Below, in pieces: positions 23,470 to 31,577 of a stretch of 64,000 nucleotides of DNA. The position numbers were made by a program, and so were the translations under genes. The stretch is taken from contig NZ_CP049838.1 in the NCBI RefSeq assembly GCF_013085465.1, positions 5,704,001 through 5,768,000 of the forward strand. Direction: 5' to 3'. Below the pieces are notes generated by a model. The model was given only the letters and a program-made list of their open reading frames with translations, ran no database searches and had not been told where the DNA came from. Positions within the stretch are counted from its first letter, which is position 1; each line of letters begins with the position of its first letter. This stretch comes from Streptomyces asoensis. GTDB taxonomy: Bacteria; Actinomycetota; Actinomycetes; Streptomycetales; Streptomycetaceae.

Positions 23470-25644
23470 TCACCAGTCCGCCGGGTCCCGTCCGTCCACC
23501 GCGAAGACGGTTCCGTCGGGGGCGCCGGCGTAGACGTGGCCGTCGACCGCCTCGGGCGCGGGCAGCGTGGCCACCACCTCGTCCGAGTTGGCGCCGAGCC
23601 GCAGTGCGGTCTGCCCGACGAGCTTGCCCTTCTCGGAGTCCACGGCGAGGAGCCGTCCGTCGGCGGCGCTGAAGTAGACGTGCTCGCCGTCGGCGGTCGC
23701 TACCGAACCCCGGCTCACCGCCGTCTGAAGGGACCACGCCTGCTTGCCCAGGGCCATGTCGACGGCCACGAGCGATCCGTCGAAGGCCAGGAGGTAGACC
23801 CGGTGGCCCTGCACGGTGGCCTGCGCCTCCTGGAGCGCGACGCCCAGCTTCACCCGCAGCGACACCTTGTCCTGCGGGTGGTAGCGGACCACGGCGTCGA
23901 CCGTGCCGTAATCGGCGCCCTGGGACAGCAGGACGAGGCTGCCGTCCGTGGTGCCCACGAGACGCAGCGTGCCGCTGAGTCGCTCGTCCCACCGCACCTT
24001 CCCGGTCGCGGGATCCACGGCCGTGATCCGGGTGCGCCCGTCGTCCGACGTGCTCGACACATACGCCAGCGGATCCTTCGGGAACGCCGTGAAGTACGGC
24101 TCGTCCAGCCCCGGAATGCGCCGGCTCCACACCGACTTCCCCGTCGCGGCGTCCACCCCGGTCACCGTGTCGTCGGCCGCGGTCAGCAACAGGGTGCCGC
24201 CGACGCTCCGGACACCCGGGTAGTCCGACAGGTCGCGCTGCCAGCGGGTGACGCCGGACGCCGGGTCGAGCGCCTCCATCCGCTTGCCCGAGTGCGTGAT
24301 CACCTGAGCCAGCCCGCCCGAGAGCACCGGCGCCTGGCTCGGCCCGTCGTCGTCGGTGAGGACGTGCCGCCACAGCACCCGCCCGTCTGACGCGTCCAGC
24401 GCCGACACCAGCCCCGACTGGACACAGAGCAGCCGCCGGGCGTCGTAGGTGCACTGGGGCATGCCGCCCGTGCCCGTACCGGTACCCGCGCCGGTGCTGC
24501 CCTTCGCCGGTCGCGTGCTCCAGGGAGTGAAGGCCGGCGACGCGGACTGCGAGCCGCCCGCGTCGCCCCGCGCGTCCCGGCCCGGGTCGTTCTCGCCGGG
24601 CAGCTGCGTGGCGAGGACCGCGCCGCCCGAGAGGACGACGACCAGCGCGCCGACCGCGAGGGCCACCCGCCGGCGCCGACTGCGCGGCCGCGCCTCCGCC
24701 CGGGCCGGTGCCTGCGCGGGCTCTTCCGCCCCCTCCGCCCCCTCCGAACCCGTCGGCTCAGCCTCGGTCTCCTCCAGCGCCCGCTGCGACGGTATGAACG
24801 CCTGCGTGTCGTACGAGGCCGCCACCGACCGCAGTTCCCGCATCAACTCATCGGGCGTGGGCCGGTCTTCGGGCTCCTTGGCCAGACAGCGCACCACCAG
24901 CGGCGCGAGGTTCCCCGGTACGCCGGTCAGATCCGGCTCGTCGTGCACGACCTGGTAGGCGACGACGTACGGGCTGTCGGAGTCGAACGGCCCGCGTCCC
25001 GTCGCCGCGTGCACCATCACCGACCCGAGCGCGAAGATGTCGGCGGCCGGTCCCACCTCCCGCGGCCGCCGGAACTGCTCCGGCGCCATGAACGGCGGCG
25101 TACCGATCAACTTGCCGGTCTCGGTGCGCAGTTCGCTGTCCTTCGGCCGGGAGATGCCGAAGTCGATGACCTTCGGCCCGTCCTCGGCCAGCAGGACGTT
25201 GCTCGGCTTCAGATCCCGGTGCACGACCCCGACCCGGTGGATGTCCCGCAGCGCCTCCGCGAGCCCGGCCATCAGCCGCCGCAACTCGCCCGAGCGCATG
25301 GGCCCGTTCCGCTTCACCTGCTCGGCGAGCGTCGAACCGGGAATGAACAGGGTGGCCATCCAGGGCCGTTCGGCCTCGGGGTCGGCGTCGACGACGGGCG
25401 CGGTGAACGCCCCGCTCACCCGCCGAGCGGCGGCCACCTCCTGGTGGAAACGGCCCCTGAACTCGGGATCCCGGGCGAACTGGGCGTGGACGACCTTCAC
25501 CGCGACCTTCATCCCGGAGGTGCTCCGGGCCAGGTGCACCACGCCCATGCCACCGGAGCCCAGACGCTCCTCCAGGCGGTAGTGGCCGGCGTACTCCGGA
25601 AGTTCCGCTTCCGCGCCCGCCCCGGTGTTGCGCTGTGGCGTCAT
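23470..25644 (-). CDS. Membrane Ser/Thr protein kinase with PQQ-repeat sensor domain
   Basis: 724-residue PknB-type (Hanks) kinase. The kinase domain covers about 20-275: glycine loop GSGGMGVVHLA, K50 in VAVKVV, catalytic D144 in HRDLKPSN, D161 of DFG, and APEQ at 187-190. All catalytic residues are intact. A charged linker leads to one transmembrane helix at 327-346. The extracytoplasmic part (about 395-724) is a PQQ-type beta-propeller: repeated tryptophan-containing blades such as DGRVLWRHVL, TGKSVWSRRI and LGKQAWSLQ. It probably senses an extracellular ligand or wall component. Substrates are unknown. It is divergent from a small SH3 protein, which could be a partner. Confidence 0.93.
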   Translation of the reverse strand: MTPQRNTGAGAEAELPEYAGHYRLEERLGSGGMGVVHLARSTSGMKVAVKVVHAQFARDPEFRGRFHQEVAAARRVSGAFTAPVVDADPEAERPWMATLFIPGSTLAEQVKRNGPMRSGELRRLMAGLAEALRDIHRVGVVHRDLKPSNVLLAEDGPKVIDFGISRPKDSELRTETGKLIGTPPFMAPEQFRRPREVGPAADIFALGSVMVHAATGRGPFDSDSPYVVAYQVVHDEPDLTGVPGNLAPLVVRCLAKEPEDRPTPDELMRELRSVAASYDTQAFIPSQRALEETEAEPTGSEGAEGAEEPAQAPARAEARPRSRRRRVALAVGALVVVLSGGAVLATQLPGENDPGRDARGDAGGSQSASPAFTPWSTRPAKGSTGAGTGTGTGGMPQCTYDARRLLCVQSGLVSALDASDGRVLWRHVLTDDDGPSQAPVLSGGLAQVITHSGKRMEALDPASGVTRWQRDLSDYPGVRSVGGTLLLTAADDTVTGVDAATGKSVWSRRIPGLDEPYFTAFPKDPLAYVSSTSDDGRTRITAVDPATGKVRWDERLSGTLRLVGTTDGSLVLLSQGADYGTVDAVVRYHPQDKVSLRVKLGVALQEAQATVQGHRVYLLAFDGSLVAVDMALGKQAWSLQTAVSRGSVATADGEHVYFSAADGRLLAVDSEKGKLVGQTALRLGANSDEVVATLPAPEAVDGHVYAGAPDGTVFAVDGRDPADW

Positions 25645-25786
25645 GGACCACCCCCGTGCTGTTCATCCGCGCGCGCGACGCACGGAGCCTAGTCGATGAC
25701 TCGTACGGGACCGAGGCGGCTTGCTAGCCTCCGTGTGCGAATCCTGTACATGTGTTTTATTGCGTGTTTTAGGGGAATCAACGTGA

Positions 25787-25805
25787 CCCCATGGCAGTCA
25801 TGGGG
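25787..25805 (+). promoter_or_regulatory. Perfect inverted repeat just ahead of the SH3 gene's ribosome site
   Basis: CCCCATG-GCAGT-CATGGGG, a 7-bp perfect stem with a five-base loop, ending seven bases before GGGGGAGG. Depending on the transcription start it could be an mRNA hairpin controlling translation or a DNA operator. The preceding 40 bases are unusually AT-rich for this genome. Confidence 0.4.
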
Positions 25806-25825
25806 TTCGACGGGGGAGGTTTTTC

Positions 25826-26146
25826 ATGTCTGTTGACCGCGTGGAAGAGGTCGCGAGCGGCGGGACGGCGGAGGCCGTCACGACGGCCGCGGCGGCCCTC
25901 ACCTACTACCCGATCGCCCCGGGCGTCCGGCTGAACGTCCGCAGCGGCCCCGGTACGAGCTACCCGGTCGTCAAGGTCCTGGCCGAGGGCACCAAGGTCC
26001 CGATCTTCTGCCAGACCCCGGGCACCTCGGTGAGCGGCCCGTACGGCACGACGAACATCTGGGACAACATCGCCGACAGCCAGTTCGTCTCGGACGCGTA
26101 CGTGCGGACAGGCAGCGACGGCTACGTCGCCGCCCACTGCGCCTGA
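25826..26146 (+). CDS. Small bacterial SH3-domain protein
   Basis: 106 residues. Residues about 28-104 form a bacterial SH3 (SH3b) domain: the hallmark VRLNVRSGPGTSYPVVKVLAEGTKV is followed by the typical GPYGTTNIWDNI and GYVAAHC end. Such domains bind peptidoglycan or peptides. Oddly, no convincing signal peptide is visible: the first 27 residues are acidic then Ala/Thr-rich. Two cysteines could form a disulfide if it is exported. GGGGGAGG is well placed before the ATG. It is divergent from a kinase with an outer sensor domain. Confidence 0.8.
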   Translation: MSVDRVEEVASGGTAEAVTTAAAALTYYPIAPGVRLNVRSGPGTSYPVVKVLAEGTKVPIFCQTPGTSVSGPYGTTNIWDNIADSQFVSDAYVRTGSDGYVAAHCA

Positions 26147-26154
26147 ACCTGCGC

Positions 26155-26400
26155 CGGACCCGGACCCGGCCCTGGACCCGGCCCTGGGCCTGGCCCCTGA
26201 CCCGGACGTGAGGCGCGGCCTCGGACCGGCCCGACTCGGACCTGGACCCTGTCCCGGATCTGAGGCGCAACTTCGGCTCGGTCAGGGGCCGAGCCCGAAC
26301 CCGGACTCGGCCCCTGACCCGGACCCGGCCCTGAGGCGCAGCCTCGGACGGCCTTCGACCGGCCTCGGACCGGCCGAGGACCGGCCCAGCAGCAACCCAC
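26155..26400. repeat. Degenerate GACCCGG/CTGAGGCGC repeat region
   Basis: Non-coding, strongly biased stretch built from decayed short units: repeated GGACCCGG/CCTGGACC blocks, and three copies of TGAGGCGC followed by CCTCGG-like sequence at about 26210, 26261 and 26331. It holds no gene. The following gene's promoter lies at its right edge. Confidence 0.6.
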
Positions 26401-26437
26401 CCGGGAGCCCGCCTCCGCCCGGAGCCATAATCGTCCC

Positions 26438-27016
26438 GTGAGCGACGAAAACGGCACCCCGGACACTTCGGCCGGCTCCCGGGACACCTCGACCGGCCCG
26501 GCGGGCACCCGCACACCCGCCGGTCGGCCGGGAAGCCCCACCGGCGCCGGTCCCCGCCCGGAGCCCCTCCGCTTCTTCGGCACCACCTGGGTGGACCACG
26601 ACCCCGGTTACCAGGGCTACGCGGCCCGCCGCATCGCCGTGGCCGTCGGCTCCCTGGCCGCCGTCACCGTCTCCTGCCTCGTCCTCCGCTTCGCCTACGA
26701 GGGCATCGCGATCGCCGACCTGGGCAGCTTCGTGACGCTCCTGGTCGTCGTGATGTTCGCGGTCTGCACCGTGCTCGCCTTCCGCCACACCTGGGAAGGC
26801 TTCACCAAGCGCCCCGATCCCGACCGCCAGGCCTCCCTGCGCGGTCTGCTCGCCGTCGGCTTCGTCGGCTCGCTGCTCGCGTACTTCTTCCGCACCCTCA
26901 CCGAGGCTCCCGGCGAGAGGCTCCACCGCGAGGAGTACGACACGGCTCGCGACCAGTACGAACGCCGCTCCACCCGCCGCACGGGCAACCCGTCGAAGAA
27001 GCGCCGCCGCGGCTGA
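26438..27016 (+). CDS. Conserved membrane protein of unknown function
   Basis: 192 residues. A disordered Pro/Thr/Gly-rich N-terminus (1-42) leads into a conserved segment FFGTTWVDHDPGYQGYAARR. Three transmembrane helices follow (about 66-85, 93-114 and 135-152), and then a basic C-terminus ending in KKRRRG. The GTG at 26438 lies six bases after CATAAT (26426-26431), a near-consensus -10, with no ribosome site: leaderless. Function unknown. Confidence 0.75.
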   Translation: MSDENGTPDTSAGSRDTSTGPAGTRTPAGRPGSPTGAGPRPEPLRFFGTTWVDHDPGYQGYAARRIAVAVGSLAAVTVSCLVLRFAYEGIAIADLGSFVTLLVVVMFAVCTVLAFRHTWEGFTKRPDPDRQASLRGLLAVGFVGSLLAYFFRTLTEAPGERLHREEYDTARDQYERRSTRRTGNPSKKRRRG

Positions 27017-27142
27017 CCTCCTGCCACGGACCTGGTGCCGTCCGGGAGCGGGGCGTGGCGGAGGACCGTGTCGTCGCGACCGAGCCGGCCCACAGACCCA
27101 AATCCGTTCCCCTTCCCGCCCACCTAGGGCCACCATGGCCCC

Positions 27143-27919
27143 ATGACGGCCTCCTCCCACACCCCCTCGCACACCACCCGAGCCCACTCCTTCAACTCCG
27201 CCGCCGCCCAGTACGCCGCCAACCGCCCCTCCTACCCGACCGCCCTCTTCGACACGATCGAGGACCTCGCCGGCCGCCCCCTCGCCGGCGCACGGGTCGC
27301 GGACGTCGGGGCCGGCACCGGCATAGCGACCACCCTCCTGCACGCCCGCGGCGCCGACGTCATCGCCGTCGAGCCCGGGGACGGCATGGCCGTACAGTTC
27401 CGCCGCACCCTCCCCGAGGTGCCGATCGTCCGGGGCGACGGCAACCACCTCCCCCTGGCCACCGCCTCCCTCGACTTCCTCACCTACGCCCAGTCCTGGC
27501 ACTGGACCGACCCGGCCCGCTCGGTCCCGGAGGCCCTGCGCGTCCTGCGCCCGGGCGGCGCGCTGGCGTTGTGGTGGAACACCGGCGCCCTCGACGTGCC
27601 CTGGCTCGCGGAGGCGGCCCAGCGCATCGACCGGTACTTCGGTGAGAGCACCCCCGCGAACATCAAGAACGTGAACGCCCGCGTCGTCGACCCCACCGGC
27701 CGCCTCGGACTGACCCGGCGTGAGGTCCGCTGGAGCCGCCGCGTCCCCGTCGACACGCACCTGGCCAACATCGGCAGCCACTCGATGTTCCTGGTCCACG
27801 GCGAGGAGGCGAGCACCGCCTTCCTGGCCGAGGAGCGCGACCACCTGATGCGGGCCTTCCCCGACGGACTCGTCGAAGAGGTCTACGACGTCATCCTGTT
27901 GCTCGCGACCAGAGCCTGA
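27143..27919 (+). CDS. Class I SAM-dependent methyltransferase
   Basis: 258-residue methyltransferase. Motif I is VADVGAGTGIATTLL (about 53-67), with a later acidic motif IAVEPGDGM and YAQSWHWTD after motif II, as in Methyltransf_11-type enzymes. Substrate unknown. No ribosome site is visible; CACCAT (27131-27136) six bases ahead of the ATG could be a -10 of a leaderless transcript, a weak case. Its last 37 bases overlap the 3' end of the convergent SulP gene. Confidence 0.88.
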   Translation: MTASSHTPSHTTRAHSFNSAAAQYAANRPSYPTALFDTIEDLAGRPLAGARVADVGAGTGIATTLLHARGADVIAVEPGDGMAVQFRRTLPEVPIVRGDGNHLPLATASLDFLTYAQSWHWTDPARSVPEALRVLRPGGALALWWNTGALDVPWLAEAAQRIDRYFGESTPANIKNVNARVVDPTGRLGLTRREVRWSRRVPVDTHLANIGSHSMFLVHGEEASTAFLAEERDHLMRAFPDGLVEEVYDVILLLATRA

Positions 27920-29346
27920 CCGCGCGCGGCGGCCCACCCCTCCAGGGCCGCCGCACACGCGTGATCCACATGCCGCAGCCCGCCCAACTCCAGCCGAACC
28001 GCGCGGTCGCGCGGCAGCGCGTCCAACGCGTCCAGCAGCTTCGGCAGCCGCAGAAACGTCGCGTGCCCCAGCACCCGTACGACGAGCCCGGTGTCTCCCC
28101 GGTCCTCCGTCTCGACGTGCACATGGCTGATCTCCCACGCCGTCTTCGCCACGGCCAGCGCCAGCCCGACCAGCACCCCCTCGAACAGGTTTCCCGCCAC
28201 GATCGCCACCGCCGTGACCCCGAGCACGACGGCCTCCGCCCGCTGCCCGCGCCACAGCTTCCGTGTCTCCCGCCAGGGCACCAGCCTGCCGCCGACGTAC
28301 ACCAGCAGCCCGGCAAGTGCCGCGACCGGAACGGCCCCCAGCACCCCGGGCAGCGCGGTCGCGAACAGCAGTAGCCACACCCCGTGCAGCACCCGCGACA
28401 CCTTGGTCCGCGCGCCCGCCCGCGTCCCCTCGGAGACGGCACCTCCAGCTCCCGCAACCGCACTCCGCACGATGAAGGTCGTCATCGGCAGCGCGCCCAG
28501 CACCCCGCACACGGCGTTGCCCGCGCCCTGTGCCATCAACTCCCGGTCGTAGTCCGTCCCCCGTCCGTCGGGCAGCCGATCCACCGCCGCCGCGCCGAAC
28601 AGCGACTCCGCCGACGCGATCAGCGCGAACGCCACTACGGTCCCGATCACCCCCACTTCCGTCAGCCGTCCGAGATCCGCCGCCTCCGGCACCCGTACGG
28701 CATTCCACAGCCCCTGCACCTGGACCCGCCGCACATCCAGGTCGAACACCCACGTGGCACCCGCCGCCGACGCCACCGCGACCAACGGCGCCGGAACCAG
28801 CCGCGCACCGCGCCGCCACCGCCCCCACAGCAGCAACATGACCATGGTGGCACCCCCCACTGACAACGCCACCGGATCCACCTCCCCGGGCAGCGACACC
28901 AACCCGGCGAGCCGGTCGAGCCCGCCCGCCGGCGCGGCCGCGTCCCCGAGGGCGTACACCTGCCCGGCGACCAGCACCAGCCCGATCCCGGCGAGCATCC
29001 CGTGCACGACGGCCACCGACACGGCCCGGAACCACCGCCCCAGCCGTAGCGCGCCGAGCCCGAGCTGCACCAGCCCGGCAGCGAGCACGAGCACGCCGAG
29101 CGCCGCCACCCCGTACCGCTGTACGGCCTCGTGGACGAGCACGGTCAGGCCCGCCGCCGGCCCACTCACCTGAAGGCTGCCGCCGGGCAGCGCCCCGACC
29201 ACCAGCCCGCCGACGATGCCGGTGATCAGCCCCAGCTCGGCGGGCACACCGGAGGCCACGGCGATGCCCACACAGAGGGGGAGCGCGACGAGAAACACGA
29301 CGAAGGAAGCGAACAGATCGGCCTTGCGGACACCACGGAGCAACAC
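27883..29346 (-). CDS. SulP-family anion transporter with STAS domain
   Basis: 487-residue SulP/SLC26 permease for sulfate, bicarbonate or similar anions. The N-terminal membrane domain has about 11-14 hydrophobic helices and begins RKADLFASFVVFLVALPLCVGIAVASG. The SulP signature region ASAESLFGAAAVDRL is present. The C-terminal STAS domain (about 390-485) includes RLELGGLRHVDHACAAALEGW. The start is GTG 29346 with GGAGGTG five bases before it; longer frames upstream lack support. The 3' end overlaps the convergent methyltransferase gene by 37 bases. Substrate cannot be read from sequence. Confidence 0.9.
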   Translation of the reverse strand: MLLRGVRKADLFASFVVFLVALPLCVGIAVASGVPAELGLITGIVGGLVVGALPGGSLQVSGPAAGLTVLVHEAVQRYGVAALGVLVLAAGLVQLGLGALRLGRWFRAVSVAVVHGMLAGIGLVLVAGQVYALGDAAAPAGGLDRLAGLVSLPGEVDPVALSVGGATMVMLLLWGRWRRGARLVPAPLVAVASAAGATWVFDLDVRRVQVQGLWNAVRVPEAADLGRLTEVGVIGTVVAFALIASAESLFGAAAVDRLPDGRGTDYDRELMAQGAGNAVCGVLGALPMTTFIVRSAVAGAGGAVSEGTRAGARTKVSRVLHGVWLLLFATALPGVLGAVPVAALAGLLVYVGGRLVPWRETRKLWRGQRAEAVVLGVTAVAIVAGNLFEGVLVGLALAVAKTAWEISHVHVETEDRGDTGLVVRVLGHATFLRLPKLLDALDALPRDRAVRLELGGLRHVDHACAAALEGWAAARGQALVASNRMTS

Positions 29347-29570
29347 GGCGGCACCTCCAGGAGGGAAACGGGAGATGCGTGGGCGCGCCGCACCGGGGGA
29401 GGGCACGGCGACGAAGCTGCGCGGACCGGAGCGAGAGCAAGACCGACGCTCCAGCCGCGCATGAATTCCATTGTCAGTTGAAACGCCCGGCCGGACGGGA
29501 GGTTCCTGTGGTGACCCGGTGAACACGGAAGCGAGGGAACCGGATCATCCGCTTCCAGTGCCACCCCCAC

Positions 29571-29660
29571 GCGCCCGCGCCCCTCCCCACGCGCCCGCGC
29601 CCCTCCCCACGCGCCCGCGCCCCTCCCCACGCGCCCGCGCCACCCCCAACGCGCCCACGC
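29571..29660. repeat. 20-bp tandem repeat array
   Basis: Unit GCGCCCGCGCCCCTCCCCAC, three exact copies from 29571, a fourth degenerate copy and a fifth partial one. It lies between the divergent SulP and ABC transporter genes, directly upstream of the ABC promoter. No coding function seen. Confidence 0.9.
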
Positions 29661-29663
29661 CAC

Positions 29664-29709
29664 TTGACGCCCCGACGCACCCCGGAGCATTATTCATCAC
29701 ATGATGAAT
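29664..29709 (+). promoter_or_regulatory. Promoter and operator for the ABC exporter, overlapping its start codon
   Basis: -35 TTGACG (29664-29669), 18-bp spacer, -10 CATTAT (29688-29693), then seven bases to the ATG at 29701, so transcription should begin at or next to the start codon. A perfect palindrome ATTCATCA-CA-TGATGAAT (29692-29709) covers the end of the -10, the transcription start and the first codons. It is an excellent repressor site, but no regulator gene is adjacent. Confidence 0.75.
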
Positions 29710-30549
29710 TTTAAGCCGAACTCCCGCCCACCCGGCGAGAACACGACCCAGGCCCCACCCGCCCCACCTGCCGCGCCCGCCGTACGAGCCGAGAACCTGA
29801 CCGTCGTCCGAGGCCCCCGCACAGTCCTGCGCACGCTCGACTTCACCGTCCCTCGCGGCCGGATCACCGGCCTGCTGGGCCCCTCCGGCTGCGGCAAGTC
29901 GACCCTCATGCGCTCTATCGTCGGCACCCAGGACAAGGCCACCGGCACCCTCGACGTCCTCGGCCACCCCGCGGGCCACCCCACCCTCCGCACCCGCATC
30001 GGCTACGTCACCCAGGCCCCCTCCGTCTACGACGACCTGACGATCCGCCAGAACCTCGACTACTTCGCCGCGATCCTCGACCCGGGCCGAGCGGCAGCGG
30101 ACCGCCGCCACGAGAACGTCACCCGAGCCATCGCCGACGTGGACCTCACCACCCACGCCGACGCCCTCGCCGGTAACCTCTCCGGCGGCCAGCGCAACCG
30201 CGTCTCGCTGGCCGTGGCGCTCCTGGGCACCCCGGAACTCCTGGTCCTCGACGAACCGACCGTCGGCCTGGACCCGGTCCTGCGCCGCGACCTGTGGAAC
30301 CTCTTCCACGACATCGCCGCCTCTCGAGGCGCGACCCTGCTGATCTCCTCCCACGTCATGGACGAGGCCGAGCGCTGCCACCGTCTGCTCCTCATGCGCG
30401 AGGGCGAGATCCTCGCCGACGCCACCCCCGAGGCCCTGCGCACCCGCACCGGCGCCGACACGGTCGAGTCGGCCTTCCTGCACCTGGTGGACGCGGCGAC
30501 AGAGGCAGCCCGCACAAAGGAGACCCGCACGACGGAGACAACCCGATGA
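29701..30549 (+). CDS. ABC-2 exporter ATP-binding protein
   Basis: 282-residue ABC ATPase of the multidrug/daunorubicin-type (DrrA-like) group. Walker A is GPSGCGKST, the signature is LSGGQRNR, Walker B is LLVLDEPT, and the H loop is SSHVMDE; all are intact. It energises the permease encoded next, whose ATG overlaps its stop by four bases. The N-terminal 28 residues are a Pro-rich extension. The message is probably leaderless, with two consecutive ATG codons at the start and an operator across them. Confidence 0.93.
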   Translation: MMNFKPNSRPPGENTTQAPPAPPAAPAVRAENLTVVRGPRTVLRTLDFTVPRGRITGLLGPSGCGKSTLMRSIVGTQDKATGTLDVLGHPAGHPTLRTRIGYVTQAPSVYDDLTIRQNLDYFAAILDPGRAAADRRHENVTRAIADVDLTTHADALAGNLSGGQRNRVSLAVALLGTPELLVLDEPTVGLDPVLRRDLWNLFHDIAASRGATLLISSHVMDEAERCHRLLLMREGEILADATPEALRTRTGADTVESAFLHLVDAATEAARTKETRTTETTR

Positions 30550-31364
30550 CTACGCCCAGGCCCACGCCTACGCCCACGACCACGCCCACCACCCCGGCTC
30601 CGGCCCCCGTACCCACCACCAGCGCCCTGAGCCTCTCCCGCACCACCGCCACCGCGGCCAGGGTCCTGCGCCAACTGCGCCACGACCCGCGCACCATCGC
30701 GCTGCTGGTCCTCATCCCCTGCGTGATGCTGTTCCTGCTCCGCTACGTCTTCGACGGCAGCCCGCGCACCTTCGACAACATCGGCGCGTCCCTCCTGGGC
30801 ATCTTCCCGCTGATCACGATGTTCCTGGTCACCTCCATCGCCACCCTGCGCGAACGCACCTCGGGCACCCTCGAACGCCTCCTCGCCATGCCCCTCGGCA
30901 AAGGCGACCTGATCGCCGGCTACGCCCTCGCCTTCGGCACCCTCGCGATCATCCAGTCGGCCCTGGCCACCGGCCTGGCGGTCTGGTTCCTCGACCTGGA
31001 CGTCACGGGCAGCCCCTGGCTCCTCCTCCTGGTCGCCCTCCTCGACGCCCTGCTCGGCACCGCCCTCGGCCTCTTCGTCTCCGCCTTCGCGGCCTCGGAG
31101 TTCCAAGCGGTCCAGTTCATGCCGGCGGTGATCTTCCCCCAACTCCTCCTCTGCGGCCTCTTCGCCCCCCGCGACACCATGCACCCCGCCCTGGAGGCCG
31201 TCTCCGACGTCCTCCCCATGTCCTACGCGGTCGACGGCATGAACGAGGTCCTCACCCACACCGACATGACGGCCACCTTCGTACGGGACATCCTCATCGT
31301 CGGCGGCTGCGCTTTCCTGGTCCTGTGCCTGGGAGCGGCCACCCTCCGACGCCGCACAGCGTGA
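30546..31364 (+). CDS. ABC-2 exporter permease
   Basis: 272-residue ABC-2 type membrane subunit, partner of the preceding ATPase (ATGA overlap). A Thr/Pro-rich N-terminus (1-28) and the segment RVLRQLRHDPRTIALLVLIPCVML lead into six transmembrane helices. The hallmark SFL-like region reads TSGTLERLLAMPLGKGDLIAGY, and the C-terminal half holds LPMSYAVDGMNEVL. It probably exports a drug or lipid-like compound. No terminator is seen; a common Streptomyces intergenic repeat follows. Confidence 0.92.
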   Translation: MTTPRPTPTPTTTPTTPAPAPVPTTSALSLSRTTATAARVLRQLRHDPRTIALLVLIPCVMLFLLRYVFDGSPRTFDNIGASLLGIFPLITMFLVTSIATLRERTSGTLERLLAMPLGKGDLIAGYALAFGTLAIIQSALATGLAVWFLDLDVTGSPWLLLLVALLDALLGTALGLFVSAFAASEFQAVQFMPAVIFPQLLLCGLFAPRDTMHPALEAVSDVLPMSYAVDGMNEVLTHTDMTATFVRDILIVGGCAFLVLCLGAATLRRRTA

Positions 31365-31368
31365 CCCA

Positions 31369-31452
31369 CCAGCCCGCCCGGCGCTTGAGGACGAGGCCGT
31401 CCAGGCCGAAAGGAGGGAAAGGGGGGTCTGGGGACACAGCCCTCAGGGACGG
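31369..31452 (+). repeat. Streptomyces dispersed intergenic element, copy A
   Basis: Non-coding element with the core TTGAGGACGAGGCCGTCC, then GGCCGA, a G-rich stretch, and a GGGG ... AGCCCTCAGGGACGGG end. A second copy lies inverted at 45077-45150. Elements of this type are very frequent between genes in Streptomyces; the role is unknown. Confidence 0.75.
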
Positions 31453-31577
31453 GACGGGACGGGAAGGGGCGGCGGGGGCGAGAAAACGACGTCCGCCCAC
31501 CGGACAGGCAAGCCGGACAGGCACCCCCGGTGCGACGATGAACCCCGGACGACGCAACCCCCGGAGGGCCCCGCACC

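Noticed and set aside
26282..29440. Very long open frame (over 1,000 codons) on the minus strand
   Set aside because: It runs opposite the methyltransferase and membrane protein genes and out of frame with the SulP gene, has Arg/Gly/Ala-driven composition, and is a codon-bias shadow of high-GC DNA.
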